The notes under the pieces: generated by a model
The model's input: the letters and a program-made list of their open reading frames with translations, nothing else
Told to the model about the DNA's origin: nothing
Databases searched by the model: none
Made by a program: the position numbers and the translations under genes
Assembly: GCA_023150895.1 (NCBI GenBank)
Contig: JAKLJY010000049.1
Span: forward strand, 1 to 56,316
Direction of reading: 5' to 3'
Length of the DNA stretch: 56,316 nt
From: Myxococcota bacterium
GTDB lineage: Bacteria; Myxococcota_A; Bradymonadia; UBA7976; UBA1532
In this document: positions 33,654 to 42,585 of the stretch, in pieces
Numbering within the stretch: the stretch's first letter is position 1
Layout of the letters: every line of letters starts with the position of its first letter

Positions 33654-35093
33654 ATGGCCACCAACCCCGCCCTCCGCGAGTTCCTCGAAATCCCGTACGA
33701 CCAGCTCGAGGAGATGAACCTCGAGTCCAAGCAGAAGCGCCTCGATCGCGTCGCCGCCGACAAGATCGCCGAGGAGCGCATGAAGTATCTGGCCGACGAG
33801 AAGCGCATCAAGGCCGTGACCGTGTGCTTCTCGGACCTCGAGGGCCGGATGCACATGCTCGACTACGACAAGAAGTTCCTGCTCAAGAGCGCCGACAACC
33901 TCACCTTCGACGGCTCTTCGATTCGCGGGTTCTCGGCGCAGGCCGAGTCGGACCTCCGCCTCGCCATCGACTGGCCGGCCTTCTACTGGCTCCCCTCGGA
34001 CGTCTTCGGCCCCGGCAAGGTGCTCGTCTTCGGCGAGGTCCGCGAAAAGGACGGCACGCCGTACTACGCCGACATGCGCGCCCGCCTGAAGGACGTCGCC
34101 GAGAAACTCTTCAAGAAGGACGCCACCATCGTCAACGCGGCGATGGAGATCGAAGGCTTCCTCTTCAAGGGACAGGACGCCGAGCGCCACTACAAGGACA
34201 CCGGCAAGTTCGAGTTCATCAGCGAGGGCGGTTACTACCACTCGCTGCCCGGCGACGCCCTGCGCCGCTTCATCGACACCGCGGCCGAGGTGCAGCGGGC
34301 GATGGGCTTCTCCAACGAGAAGGACCACCCCGAGGTCGCGCCCTCGCAGTTCGAGATGAACTACTCGTACTCCGAGGTCTGCATCGCCGCCGACCAGGTG
34401 CAGCTCTACAAGCTGCTCTCCCGGCAGGTCGCCGCGCAGATGGGCATGACGGCCAGCTTCCTGCCCAAGCCGGTCACGGGCGTGAACGGCAACGGCATGC
34501 ACACCAACATCTCGCTCGCCAAGAAGGGCAAGAACCTCTTCTGGGACAAGAAGGGCAAGGACGGCCTGGCGGACGCCGGTTGGGACTTCATCAACCGTAT
34601 CCTGACCAACGCCAACGACATCTGCCTGATCCTGAACAGCAGCGTGAACGCGTACCGGCGGCTCGACCCGCACTACGAGGCGCCCAACCAGATCAAGGCC
34701 TCGGCCGTCGACCGTGGCTCGATGGTGCGCATCCCCATCGGCAACGAGAAGTCGGCCCGCATCGAGGTCCGCTCCATCGCGCCGGACGCCAACGCCTACC
34801 TCGCCCTGTACACGCTCGTCCGCACGGGCCTCGAGGGCGCGTCGACGACGCCCGACAGCGACAAGCGGCCCCGCACCCGCTTCCTGCCGGACAACATCTA
34901 CGACGCGATCCGCAACTTCAAGGCGTCCAAGTTCAGCCAGGACCTCCTCGGCGACGAGGTCCACGAGAAGTTCGCGGCGCTCAAGCAGGCGCAGGCCGAC
35001 CGCTGCCCCAAGGCCCTCGGCAGCATCGTCAAGACGTCGGAGATCCAGTTCCACCACGAGGTGACGAACCAGCTCCTCTGGTCGCAGTTCTGA
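33654..35093 (+). CDS. glnA: Type I glutamine synthetase
   Basis: 479 residues. Makes glutamine from glutamate and ammonia with ATP in the cytoplasm. Seen: NLTFDGSSIRGF, MEIEGFLF (ExE metal pair), SQFEMNYSYSEVCIAADQVQ, PKPVTGVNGNGMHTNISL (ATP/metal site), NSSVNAYRRLDPHYEAPNQI, and EVRSIAPDANAYLAL. The C-terminal adenylylation segment normally reads NLYDLP; here the nearest is DNIYDAIRN, with a Tyr but not the usual surroundings, so adenylylation control is doubtful. Monocistronic-looking: promoter upstream and a hairpin-forming repeat just after the stop. Preceded by ACCAGGAGAG. Confidence 0.94.
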   Translation: MATNPALREFLEIPYDQLEEMNLESKQKRLDRVAADKIAEERMKYLADEKRIKAVTVCFSDLEGRMHMLDYDKKFLLKSADNLTFDGSSIRGFSAQAESDLRLAIDWPAFYWLPSDVFGPGKVLVFGEVREKDGTPYYADMRARLKDVAEKLFKKDATIVNAAMEIEGFLFKGQDAERHYKDTGKFEFISEGGYYHSLPGDALRRFIDTAAEVQRAMGFSNEKDHPEVAPSQFEMNYSYSEVCIAADQVQLYKLLSRQVAAQMGMTASFLPKPVTGVNGNGMHTNISLAKKGKNLFWDKKGKDGLADAGWDFINRILTNANDICLILNSSVNAYRRLDPHYEAPNQIKASAVDRGSMVRIPIGNEKSARIEVRSIAPDANAYLALYTLVRTGLEGASTTPDSDKRPRTRFLPDNIYDAIRNFKASKFSQDLLGDEVHEKFAALKQAQADRCPKALGSIVKTSEIQFHHEVTNQLLWSQF

Positions 35094-35108
35094 GGCCGAC
35101 GGCGTTTC

Positions 35109-35133
35109 TGCCGAAGTGCCTGGCACCTCGGCG
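35109..35133. repeat. REP-like palindrome, copy 2 (after glnA)
   Basis: Identical 25 bases to 11131-11155. It begins 15 bases after the glnA stop and can form a strong stem, so it might act as a transcript end or stabiliser. There is no T-run, so it is not a standard rho-independent terminator. Confidence 0.8.
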
Positions 35134-35156
35134 GGCCGTGACCGATCATCGCGCCG

Positions 35157-36197
35157 ATGCAGAACTCATGGTTGCACGAACTCTGGTCGGCGTTCTTCGA
35201 CGTGCCGGTCGACATCGGGTGGGCCGCGGGCCTCGTTGCGGGCCTGCTGCTCATCGGTGAGGTCGTCTACCGGCTGAGCTTCTACGGGCTCGCCCGCATC
35301 TCCCGGCTGACGACGACGCACCTCGACGATCTGCTCGTCAAACGGATGCGGCCCCCGGCGCGGGGGCTGTGGTTCCTGCTCGCGGCGCACTCGTTTCTCG
35401 TCCTGCGGGGCGGGGGCGGGCCGGGGGCGGTGTACTCCCTGCTCGCGGCGCTCGAGCTCGGGCTCCTGGCATACATCGTCATCGAGGTGGCCGAGACGCT
35501 TCTGCTCGACTACTGGATTGTCGAGCGCAAGGGGGTGCAACCGCCGGCGGTCATCCGGCATTTGCTCCTGACGCTGCTCTACTCGGTGGCGGTGCTGTTC
35601 ATCCTGGGCAACGTGGCGGGCATCAACGTGATGCCGCTGCTCGCGACGTCCACCGTGCTGACGGTGGTGCTCGGCCTCGCCCTGCAAGACACCCTCGGCA
35701 ATCTCTTCGCGGGCTTGTCCTTGCACGTCGAGCGGCCGTTCTCGCTCGGCGACTGGATTGCGGTCGACGGCGTGGAGGGACAGGTCGTCGAGGTGGCCTG
35801 GCGGGCGACGCGCATCCGCACCCTGACGCGCGACGTCGTGTCCATCCCCAACGCGGCCATCGGGCGGGCGCGGGTTCAGAACTTCGACCTGCCCACGCCG
35901 CTGACCGGCCGCAACGTCGAGATGCTCGTGAGCCTGGCCGCCAGCCCGGCGCAGGTGGAGCGTGCCGTCCGGGCGGCGGCGCTCGAGGTGCCGCGCATCC
36001 TGACCGAACCGGCCCCCAAGGCGTGGCTCAAGGGTCAGACGCCCCTGTGCCAGCGGTATGTCATCCGCATCTGGCTCGACGGGTTCGCGCAGAAGGACGA
36101 CATCGAGTCGGACTTCCAGAAGGCGCTCTGGGTGGCGCTGCACGCCGAAGGCATCGCGCTCGCACCGCCGACGACGGTGGTCGCCGCGACGGCCTGA
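35157..36197 (+). CDS. MscS-family mechanosensitive channel
   Basis: 346 residues. About five membrane helices in the first ~190 residues, the last being the pore helix: VLGLALQDTLGNLFAGLSL, followed by the MscS beta domain GDWIAVDGVEGQVVEVAWRATRIRTL and VVSIPNAAIGRA. A C-terminal alpha/beta domain completes the usual small-MscS layout. In the inner membrane it opens under osmotic down-shock. It follows glnA by 63 bases and a hairpin, with no sign of a shared transcript. ATG at 35157 opens directly before the first helix. Convergent with the next gene. Confidence 0.93.
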   Translation: MQNSWLHELWSAFFDVPVDIGWAAGLVAGLLLIGEVVYRLSFYGLARISRLTTTHLDDLLVKRMRPPARGLWFLLAAHSFLVLRGGGGPGAVYSLLAALELGLLAYIVIEVAETLLLDYWIVERKGVQPPAVIRHLLLTLLYSVAVLFILGNVAGINVMPLLATSTVLTVVLGLALQDTLGNLFAGLSLHVERPFSLGDWIAVDGVEGQVVEVAWRATRIRTLTRDVVSIPNAAIGRARVQNFDLPTPLTGRNVEMLVSLAASPAQVERAVRAAALEVPRILTEPAPKAWLKGQTPLCQRYVIRIWLDGFAQKDDIESDFQKALWVALHAEGIALAPPTTVVAATA

Positions 36198-36314
36198 CGA
36201 CCCGCGGCAGCGGTGGTCCGCAGAGGCCGGCGCGCCGGCAGATCAACGGCGGCGACGGTTACACCCAGATCAGTTGTCAGGCGACCTGCCTGGAGTGGTG
36301 AGCGGGATCTTCGG

Positions 36315-36869
36315 TTACGCCGTCTCGACGGGCTCGAGCGCGCAGTCCTTCACCGCGCTCAACAACTCGGCCTGCAAGGCGGCCATCTGACCGCGGGAGA
36401 GGCGCTGCCCTATCCGCGAGACGGCGAACAGCATCACCATCAAGGCCGCCGTGCCGGCCGAGATGTAGAGGGACCACGGGCTGCCCCCGGTGGTCATCAA
36501 TGCCGCGGCAAAGGCGAGCGAGAACAAAAAGGTCACTGCGGACGCCAGATAGACGAACGCGAAGCCCGTCCAGACCTGTGGATGGGGTCCAAAACGGGCT
36601 TTCAAGCGCGAGCCTTTGCCCTCGGGCTCGACCTCGACGGTCAGCCACGGGGAGTAGATGCGCTGCTCGGTTTCGGGGACCGTCAGCACGAAGAAGTCGC
36701 GGTCCCGGGGGGCCTCGGACCCGCGCCCGCCACCGCCCCCGCCGGGGACGCGGGTGCGCCGCAGCTTCTGCGAGCCGCGCTCGAGGCGCTCGCACAGCCG
36801 GCGCAGCACCTCGGTGCTCGGGCAGGCCAACGTCACGGCAAACTGCGGACGAAGGGGCGATGTGTTCAT
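36315..36869 (-). CDS. Membrane protein with two helices, unknown
   Basis: 184 residues. A soluble, basic and Gly-rich N-terminal part (LRRTRVPGGGGGGRGSEAPR) precedes two hydrophobic helices (FAFVYLASAVTFLFSLAFAAALM and LYISAGTAALMVMLFAVSRI) and a cytoplasmic end. It resembles small PH-like or DUF membrane proteins in layout only. No family recognised. It is the third gene of a minus-strand set after the SDR, separated by 45 bases. Confidence 0.65.
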   Translation of the reverse strand: MNTSPLRPQFAVTLACPSTEVLRRLCERLERGSQKLRRTRVPGGGGGGRGSEAPRDRDFFVLTVPETEQRIYSPWLTVEVEPEGKGSRLKARFGPHPQVWTGFAFVYLASAVTFLFSLAFAAALMTTGGSPWSLYISAGTAALMVMLFAVSRIGQRLSRGQMAALQAELLSAVKDCALEPVETA

Positions 36870-36914
36870 GGGTGAACGGCCAGTTGGCGATCTCCCTAAA
36901 CACCTGTCAAGTGT

Positions 36915-37772
36915 TCAATCCGAGCGGGGACCGGCCCCCCCCTGCGCCGCTTTCAGCCGCGCCTTGGCTGCGCGACCCTTGCGCTCGAGCAGGGGGCGCA
37001 ACAGCCGGGCGAGCCCCGGCGCGACGTAACCGAGGGTCGTCAGCGCGCCGCTCGTGCCGGGCATCTTGTTTTCGAAACGGTCGTTCAGGATGGCGTCGAT
37101 CACCGCATCGGCCACCTGTGCGGCGGTGCTCATCGGCTGCGAGAGCGTCAGATCGGTCACGCGGTCGAGGTCGTCGAGAATGAACCCGGTGTCCACCGGG
37201 CCGGGCGACACGACCTTGATGCGAATGCCGCTGCCGCGCAGCTCCTCGTCGAGCGCTCGCGAGAACGCCCGCACGCCGAATTTGGTGGCCGAATACGTCG
37301 CCGAGCCCGGGGTGGGCACGCAGCCCGCGAGAGACGCGACCTGCACGACGACGCCGCCGCCCCGGGCGCGCAGATGGGGCAGCGCGCGGGTCGTCAGGTC
37401 GACGACGGCGCGCAGGTTGACGTCCACCATCGCGGCGAGGGCCTCGGGGTCTACGCTTTCGACGGGTCCCCGGTGGTGCAGCGCCGCGTTGTTGATCAAC
37501 ACGTCGAGGCCACCGAACCGCGCGACCGTGCGCTCGAGGATCATCCGCCCGGCGGTGGGGTCCGCGATGTCGGCCGGCAGGGCGAACACGTCGGCCGGAT
37601 TGGCCGGCAGGGTGGCCGCAAACGCCTGCAGGCGCTCGGCCCCGCGGGCGACGAGCACGAGCTTCGCCCCGGCGGCGGCGGCCGCGCGGGCGACCTCGGC
37701 GCCGATGCCCTGCGACGCGCCGACCACGACGACCACGCGTCCGCGCAGCGCGCTTCGGTCCGCCGTGCTCAC
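36915..37772 (-). CDS. Short-chain dehydrogenase/reductase
   Basis: 285 residues. NAD(P)-binding GASQGIG (18-24), NNAA (94-97), and the catalytic set Ser147, Tyr160, Lys164 in YSATK are visible, giving a classical SDR. The C-terminal ~35 residues (ARLLRPLLERKGRAAKARL) are basic and may bind membranes, as in some SDRs. Substrate unknown. The GTG start overlaps the DUF2330 gene's stop by GTGA, so it is coupled to a secreted protein of unrelated kind. Confidence 0.92.
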   Translation of the reverse strand: MSTADRSALRGRVVVVVGASQGIGAEVARAAAAAGAKLVLVARGAERLQAFAATLPANPADVFALPADIADPTAGRMILERTVARFGGLDVLINNAALHHRGPVESVDPEALAAMVDVNLRAVVDLTTRALPHLRARGGGVVVQVASLAGCVPTPGSATYSATKFGVRAFSRALDEELRGSGIRIKVVSPGPVDTGFILDDLDRVTDLTLSQPMSTAAQVADAVIDAILNDRFENKMPGTSGALTTLGYVAPGLARLLRPLLERKGRAAKARLKAAQGGAGPRSD

Positions 37773-39451
37773 GCGCGGCGCCGGCGGCCGAGGCGGCGAC
37801 CGAGGGCGAGCAGGCCGAGTAGCCCGAAGGCCCCCGCGCCCGGGGCCCGCCCGCCCGTCGAGCACCCACAGCCGTCGTCCCCGCCGGCGCCGCCGTTGCG
37901 CGCGTCGATGCCGGGGGTGTTGTCCGTCGTGTTCTGCGGTGCGCCAGAAGTCAGGTACTGCTCGATGACCGCGGCCGCGGGCTCGTCGCCCTGCCGCACG
38001 GTCTGGCCCTCTTGCCGCACGATGGCGTCGGGCATCTCGCCGCCGGTGACCTCGATGACCAGGCCGGACTCGGTGATGATCCGCAGGTTGGCCATGTCGT
38101 ACGTGCCGTCGGAGGTGCACTGATGGACCTGGGCCGTGGCCTGGTGCACGTTGTCCACCGTGAGCGCGTCCGGGTTGAACGCGAAGGTGGGGTCCTCGGT
38201 CATCTCCTCGGCGCTCATCGTCGTGAACAACCGGGTCAGGTAGTGGTGGGTGGCCAGATCGGTCAGCGCCGCCTCGCGCGGTGTATTGACCTCTTCGCGG
38301 AAGCGGGCGGCGAGGGCGGCGCCGTCGAGCGCCTCGTCGGAGGGGTTGCCGATGGCGCCGAGGCAATCGAGCGCGGCGCCCGGCACCTGGTCGGGGGCGG
38401 GCGGGGACAAGACGCTGCGCAGAATCCGGGAAATGTCCGGATCGCCGAACCCGAGGCCGCAGGACGCCTGCCCGAAGTCCGCGATCGTCCGCACTTGCGC
38501 AATGGCCTCGAGCGTCTCTTCGGGGATGCGCTGCAGGGCGTCGAAGCCGAGGGCGTGCGCCCCGGCGAAGTCGGTGGTGAAGGCCCGCCCCTCCGCCTCG
38601 TCGGCGGCCTGCGCGACGACGTCGAGGTAGTTGCTGCCGCCGCCGAGCCAGTCGATCGCCGCCTCGTTGATCTGCACGTGGCGGTAGTTCAACGGGATGG
38701 CGCGGCTCGGCCCGAGCACGTGGACGACGATGCCGAGGTCCGGCGCGGTGGCGACCGCCGTCGGCACGATGGGCACCGTGGGCGCGTTGCCCGGGTAGGT
38801 CAGGCGCAGGGGCACGAGGTCGCCGGTGTCTTCGCCCGGCAGCAGTTTGATGGCGACGAAGACGGCGCCGGCGTCGACGTAGGGGCGCAGCGTGGCGTCG
38901 ACCGCGTCGGGAATCTGGTAGCCGTTCTGGTTCAGCCAGTCGCGCAGATCCTCGACGGTGCGGGCGTCGAGGATGGCGCGGTCGTACGGGCCGACCGGCT
39001 CGCGCGAGAGGACCCGCACTGGGGGGCCCTCGCCATCGGCCTCGTCTGGTCCGGCGCCGGGCACGCCCTCGGCGAAGTCGTCGCCCCGGGGGCCGAAGCC
39101 GCCGTTCGGGCACTCGACCGCCCGCTGCCAGGTGAGCTGGAACTGCGGCCCGTACTGACCGAGCACCTGAAACATCAGCTCGCTGGACAGCGCCGTCTCC
39201 ACCCCGCGTGGCACCGGCAACAGCCAGCCGAACTCTTGCGGGGGGCCGGCGTAGCTGATGCGCACGTGCATGTGCGTCTGTTCGCCCTCGACGACGAACA
39301 AAATGTTCTCGGCTTGCTGCACCACGGGCTGACTGTTGTTGCAGAACAGACCGCCGCAGGCGAGGGCGGGCAGCGGCGCGGACAGGCAGGCGGCGGCGAG
39401 CGCGGCGAGCGGTTGGCGGGCAAGGGAGCGGAGTTGCAGGGAACGGGACAT
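37769..39451 (-). CDS. DUF2330 secreted protein with MYXO-CTERM-like tail
   Basis: 560 residues. A signal peptide ends at ALACGGLFC, the characteristic Cys-Gly-Gly start of DUF2330 proteins. The body matches that family (ENILFVVEGEQTHMHVRISYAGPPQEFGWLLPVP). The last 35 residues, with GCGCSTGG, a hydrophobic run AGAFGLLGLLALG and RRLGRRRR, form a MYXO-CTERM-type sorting tail. Such tails are cut and the protein is thought to be surface-anchored in myxobacteria. Function of DUF2330 is unknown. Coupled to the SDR gene downstream. Confidence 0.88.
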   Translation of the reverse strand: MSRSLQLRSLARQPLAALAAACLSAPLPALACGGLFCNNSQPVVQQAENILFVVEGEQTHMHVRISYAGPPQEFGWLLPVPRGVETALSSELMFQVLGQYGPQFQLTWQRAVECPNGGFGPRGDDFAEGVPGAGPDEADGEGPPVRVLSREPVGPYDRAILDARTVEDLRDWLNQNGYQIPDAVDATLRPYVDAGAVFVAIKLLPGEDTGDLVPLRLTYPGNAPTVPIVPTAVATAPDLGIVVHVLGPSRAIPLNYRHVQINEAAIDWLGGGSNYLDVVAQAADEAEGRAFTTDFAGAHALGFDALQRIPEETLEAIAQVRTIADFGQASCGLGFGDPDISRILRSVLSPPAPDQVPGAALDCLGAIGNPSDEALDGAALAARFREEVNTPREAALTDLATHHYLTRLFTTMSAEEMTEDPTFAFNPDALTVDNVHQATAQVHQCTSDGTYDMANLRIITESGLVIEVTGGEMPDAIVRQEGQTVRQGDEPAAAVIEQYLTSGAPQNTTDNTPGIDARNGGAGGDDGCGCSTGGRAPGAGAFGLLGLLALGRRLGRRRRA

Positions 39452-39891
39452 GGGGCGTGGGGTCGTTTCGTTCGGGGTGGGGCGAGGCACGCGGGCTGAG
39501 GGACGCGGCCGACGTCGCGACATCGTCGACGAGCGGCCGGCGGCGCGCAAGGCCCGCGGCGCGCAGCAATCGCTGGGGCCCGGCGGGCGCGCGGCCGGAT
39601 GCGCGTCCGGGCCCCGGACGGAGCGATGAGCGTCGCCGGCGCGGCGTCGGGTTCGTCGGAGGGGGTCTCGAATAATGGAGGCGTCGTCTTGCATGCGGGA
39701 CGCGGGGCCTGGCATGCCGAACGGGATGTCTTGTACGCGGGAGGAGTGTTTCGTATGCAGGATGCAGGATGCAGCGTCCGGCATGCCGGAACGAGGGGAC
39801 GGCGCTCGTCGCAGCCGCGGGGCGTTCGGCGCCCTCGCCGGGCTCGGCGAGTCGCTCGACATGTTCGACGAGATGCCGGCGTTCGGCCGCC
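39452..39891. other. 440-base intergenic region with repeats
   Basis: No convincing gene. Between the DUF2330 start and the end of the propeller lipoprotein gene it contains a CATGC-rich repeat patch (39687-39799). The rest is GC-rich, presumably with the promoter for the DUF2330 operon on the minus strand. Small open frames here read as repeat-derived peptides. Confidence 0.6.
39687..39799. repeat. CATGC-rich imperfect direct repeats
   Basis: Imperfect copies: TCTTGCATGCGGGA (39687-39700) and TCTTGTACGCGGGA (39729-39742); GGCATGCCGAACGGGA (39711-39726) and a near copy at 39780-39799. In between, GATGCAG recurs (39761-39767, 39768-39774). Base composition is clearly less GC-rich than neighbours. 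Confidence 0.65.
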
Positions 39892-41232
39892 TCACTCCCG
39901 GCGGATCAGGCTCGCCGAGCTCTCGCCCTCGTTGGCGGTGACGATGACGGCGCCGTCCTTGCTCGCCGAGATGCCCTCGGTGCCGATGACGCTCTCCTCG
40001 GTGGGGCCGGCGGTCTCGTTCTCGCCGACCTTGATGGCCTGCAGGAAGACCGGAGCGGCCGGGTCCGAGACGTCCCAGACGCCGACGGCGCCGGCGTTCT
40101 TGAGGCTGGCCGCGACGTGGGCCTTGCCGCCGGTGACGAAGGTCGTCAGCGAGTCCGGCCGGAAGGGCGGGGCGTCCGCGGCGCCACGGGGAATTTCCGC
40201 GGGGATGAGCGACGCATCGACCTCGATGACCTTCACGACCGTCCCGTCGGCGTCCAGGAGCGTGATCGTATCGTTGTACTCCCCGGCGATGGCGTAAAGG
40301 GACCGGCCGCCGGCGTCGGTGAAGGCGGCGGCGCCGTCCGGCCAGGGCTCGGCGTCGAGGCTGTTGTTCGGCAGGGTGACGATGTTCAGATCGGCGGCGG
40401 TCGGCGCGGCCTTCGCCAGCAGCTCGCCGACGGCGAAGAGGGCGACCTGCTGCGAGTCCTGCAGCACCACCGCGACGTGCTCGGAGTCGGCGCTGAAGAT
40501 CACCTGCTCGGGCTCCTGACCGGCGGCGCCGTCGAGCTCGATGCGGGCGGCCTCCGTCACGGTGGGGAAGGCGCTCAGATCGAGGACGCTGATGGAGGGC
40601 GCGAGGGTCTCGACCGCGCACTTGCCGTAGAGCGAGACCGCGTCGCGCTCGTTGGCCACGACCGCCCAGCGCCCGTCCGGCGAGATGTCCACCGCGTCGG
40701 GCATCGGGCCGACCGGGACCTCGACGACGATGGTGGCGAAGTCGTCCGTGTCCTCGATCGTCACGAAGACGAGCGCCCCCTGGCAGTCCGTCTGCGTGCC
40801 CGCCGCGTCGACGATGGGCATCGTGCGGGTGACCGCCGCGACCTTGCCGTCCGGCATGAAGTCGATGTGCGTCAGCTCGCCTTCGCCCGGGTCCTCCGGG
40901 AAGAGCACGCGCTCGCGGCGCGCGGTGAGTCCGTCGGCGCCGACGGCCAGCAGGGCCACCTTGCGAGCCTTCGAGGCGGCGAGCACGGCGAAGTCGCCAG
41001 CGGGCAGCGTCTTGACGACCTCGGCGTTGTCCGAGGCGCCGAGCGCGAGGTTGTCGGTCACGATGCCGCGCCAGGGGCCGGCCGGGGGGGCCTCACCGCC
41101 CGTGCCGGCGTCGGCGCCTGTCGCGGTGCCTCCGGTGGTATCGTCGTCCTCGCTGCACGCCGGCAGCGCGGTCGCCGCGGTCGAAAGGGCCAGGGCGGCC
41201 AGCAGGGCGTGGGTCGAAGCGCACGTCTTCAT
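39892..41232 (-). CDS. Beta-propeller lipoprotein
   Basis: 446 residues. Lipobox ALPAC with Cys26, an acidic Thr/Gly linker, then repeated propeller blades (IDFMPDGKVAAVTRT, VDISPDGRWAVVANERD, VIFSADSEHVAVVLQDS) and an ending GISASKDGAVIVTANEGES like choice-of-anchor-I or LVIVD-type propellers. It probably sits on the periplasmic face of the outer membrane or at the surface. It starts 17 bases after the barrel gene, so both are under the same TPP riboswitch. It is a plausible binding or structural partner for that barrel. Confidence 0.83.
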   Translation of the reverse strand: MKTCASTHALLAALALSTAATALPACSEDDDTTGGTATGADAGTGGEAPPAGPWRGIVTDNLALGASDNAEVVKTLPAGDFAVLAASKARKVALLAVGADGLTARRERVLFPEDPGEGELTHIDFMPDGKVAAVTRTMPIVDAAGTQTDCQGALVFVTIEDTDDFATIVVEVPVGPMPDAVDISPDGRWAVVANERDAVSLYGKCAVETLAPSISVLDLSAFPTVTEAARIELDGAAGQEPEQVIFSADSEHVAVVLQDSQQVALFAVGELLAKAAPTAADLNIVTLPNNSLDAEPWPDGAAAFTDAGGRSLYAIAGEYNDTITLLDADGTVVKVIEVDASLIPAEIPRGAADAPPFRPDSLTTFVTGGKAHVAASLKNAGAVGVWDVSDPAAPVFLQAIKVGENETAGPTEESVIGTEGISASKDGAVIVTANEGESSASLIRRE

Positions 41233-41249
41233 GGGGTCTTCTCCGGTCG

Positions 41250-42548
41250 TCAGAAGCGCAGCCGCAGTTCGGCGCGCAGCTCGTCGTTGCGAAAGGCCGC
41301 CCCGGGGATGTCCAGGGTCGGCACGGCGTTGTCCTCGGTGATGTGGTCGTACTCGACGCGCAGCTCGAGCAGCTCGCGGAACACGGGCGTCCCCAGGCCG
41401 GCGGTGAGCACGGTGAAGTCCCAGGTGGCGGCCTGCGAGAGCGACGGCGAGCGCAGGCTCTGCCCGGCGTGCACGTCGGTGCTGTCGGCGATGCGGTAGA
41501 GGTCGTAGCGCACGAACGGGACGAGGGCGGCGAACCAGCGTCCATCGTGCAGCCGGAGCCGGTACGAGACCTCCGCGTCCGCCGCCGACCGGCGCAGCAC
41601 GCCGTCCGCGCCGGCGACCCCCTCGACGAGCGCGTGCACGCCGAAGGCATCGTAGGAGAGGCGCGCGCCGTACCAGCGCGAGGTCCGGTCGGTCGAGCTG
41701 CCCGGCCGCGAGGGGTAGCCGGCCAGGCTTGCGCGCAGCTCGTCCGTGCCCGCCTCGGCGGCCAGTTCACCGGTGAACCCGAAGACCTCGAGCGCGGCGT
41801 CCCAGGCCGAGAAGCGCGCGCGGGCGCCATACATCGGCGCATTGCCCGAGTAGACGCGGCCCTCGTCGTAGGCCAGCACGTTGATGGTGCCGCGCTGCGC
41901 GTGCGAGGCCTGCACGGGCGCGAAGCCGAGGGGCCGCCCCATCGCCACGCTCAGCCCCGCCGTGTAGCCGAGCGCATCGCCGGGTCCGAAACGCTGCCCG
42001 ACCGCCCAGGTGGCGTGCATTTCGGGCGCCGACCACCACACGGTCGCCGCCAGCGGCTCGCGAATCGCGTGCGGATCCCGGGTGGCGAACGGCGGCCGGT
42101 ACCCCACCTCGACGTGATGATCCACCGGGCCCGTCACGAAGCGCCCGTCCAGCCAGGTGGCGGCCACGCGGGCGTCGTCCGGGGTGAAACGCAGCTGCGT
42201 GTTCACGTTGAAGCCGGGGGTCAGCGTCAGGCGGGGCGCGAGCGTGAACCCCGAGAGTTCGACGAACGGGCTGCGCGTCCCGATGGTGCGCGTGTCGGTG
42301 TTGCTGTCGTGCCCCGGGCCGCCCTCGCCCTCGAGGTCGTGGAAGCGCACGGCGAGCTCGCCCTTGAGCGCGAGCGCGAGCGCGTCCGGCCCCGCGCCGT
42401 CGCGCAGGACGAAGTGCGGCGGCACCTCGGCGTCCGAGAAGGGATCGAAGGCCCGGGCGACGCCGGGGGCGAGCCCGAAGACGCAAGAGGCGGCGGCGAG
42501 CGCGGTCGCGGCGGGGGAACGACGGGGCGGGTTCACGGGAGGGGCCAT
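41250..42548 (-). CDS. Outer-membrane beta-barrel protein under TPP riboswitch
   Basis: 432 residues from ATG at 42548. A signal peptide (AATALAAASCVFGLAPGVARA) leads to a chain of amphipathic strands rich in aromatic residues, ending in ELRAELRLRF with the C-terminal Phe of barrel proteins. No TonB box or plug domain is evident, so it resembles a porin or specific channel rather than a TonB receptor. The start lies 38 bases after a TPP aptamer, which predicts repression when thiamine pyrophosphate is abundant and hence a role linked to thiamine or a precursor. The following lipoprotein is in the same transcript. No match to a named porin family. Confidence 0.8.
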   Translation of the reverse strand: MAPPVNPPRRSPAATALAAASCVFGLAPGVARAFDPFSDAEVPPHFVLRDGAGPDALALALKGELAVRFHDLEGEGGPGHDSNTDTRTIGTRSPFVELSGFTLAPRLTLTPGFNVNTQLRFTPDDARVAATWLDGRFVTGPVDHHVEVGYRPPFATRDPHAIREPLAATVWWSAPEMHATWAVGQRFGPGDALGYTAGLSVAMGRPLGFAPVQASHAQRGTINVLAYDEGRVYSGNAPMYGARARFSAWDAALEVFGFTGELAAEAGTDELRASLAGYPSRPGSSTDRTSRWYGARLSYDAFGVHALVEGVAGADGVLRRSAADAEVSYRLRLHDGRWFAALVPFVRYDLYRIADSTDVHAGQSLRSPSLSQAATWDFTVLTAGLGTPVFRELLELRVEYDHITEDNAVPTLDIPGAAFRNDELRAELRLRF

Positions 42549-42567
42549 CTCGGCCGGCGGGGGAACC

Positions 42568-42582
42568 CGGACCCACGGTCCG
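42568..42582 (-). promoter_or_regulatory. Hairpin between TPP aptamer and start codon
   Basis: On the minus strand CGGACC-GTG-GGTCCG forms a 6-bp stem just after the aptamer and 19 bases before the ATG at 42548. No T-run follows, so the expression platform more likely acts on translation. Confidence 0.6.
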
Positions 42583-42585
42583 TAA

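Noticed and set aside
35109-35133. Rho-independent terminator for glnA
   Set aside because: Strong stem but no T-run, and the same sequence lies inside a coding gene at 11131.
39675-39941. Short plus-strand gene in the 39452-39891 gap
   Set aside because: The peptide comes from the CATGC repeats and overlaps the end of the propeller gene; no ribosome-binding site.
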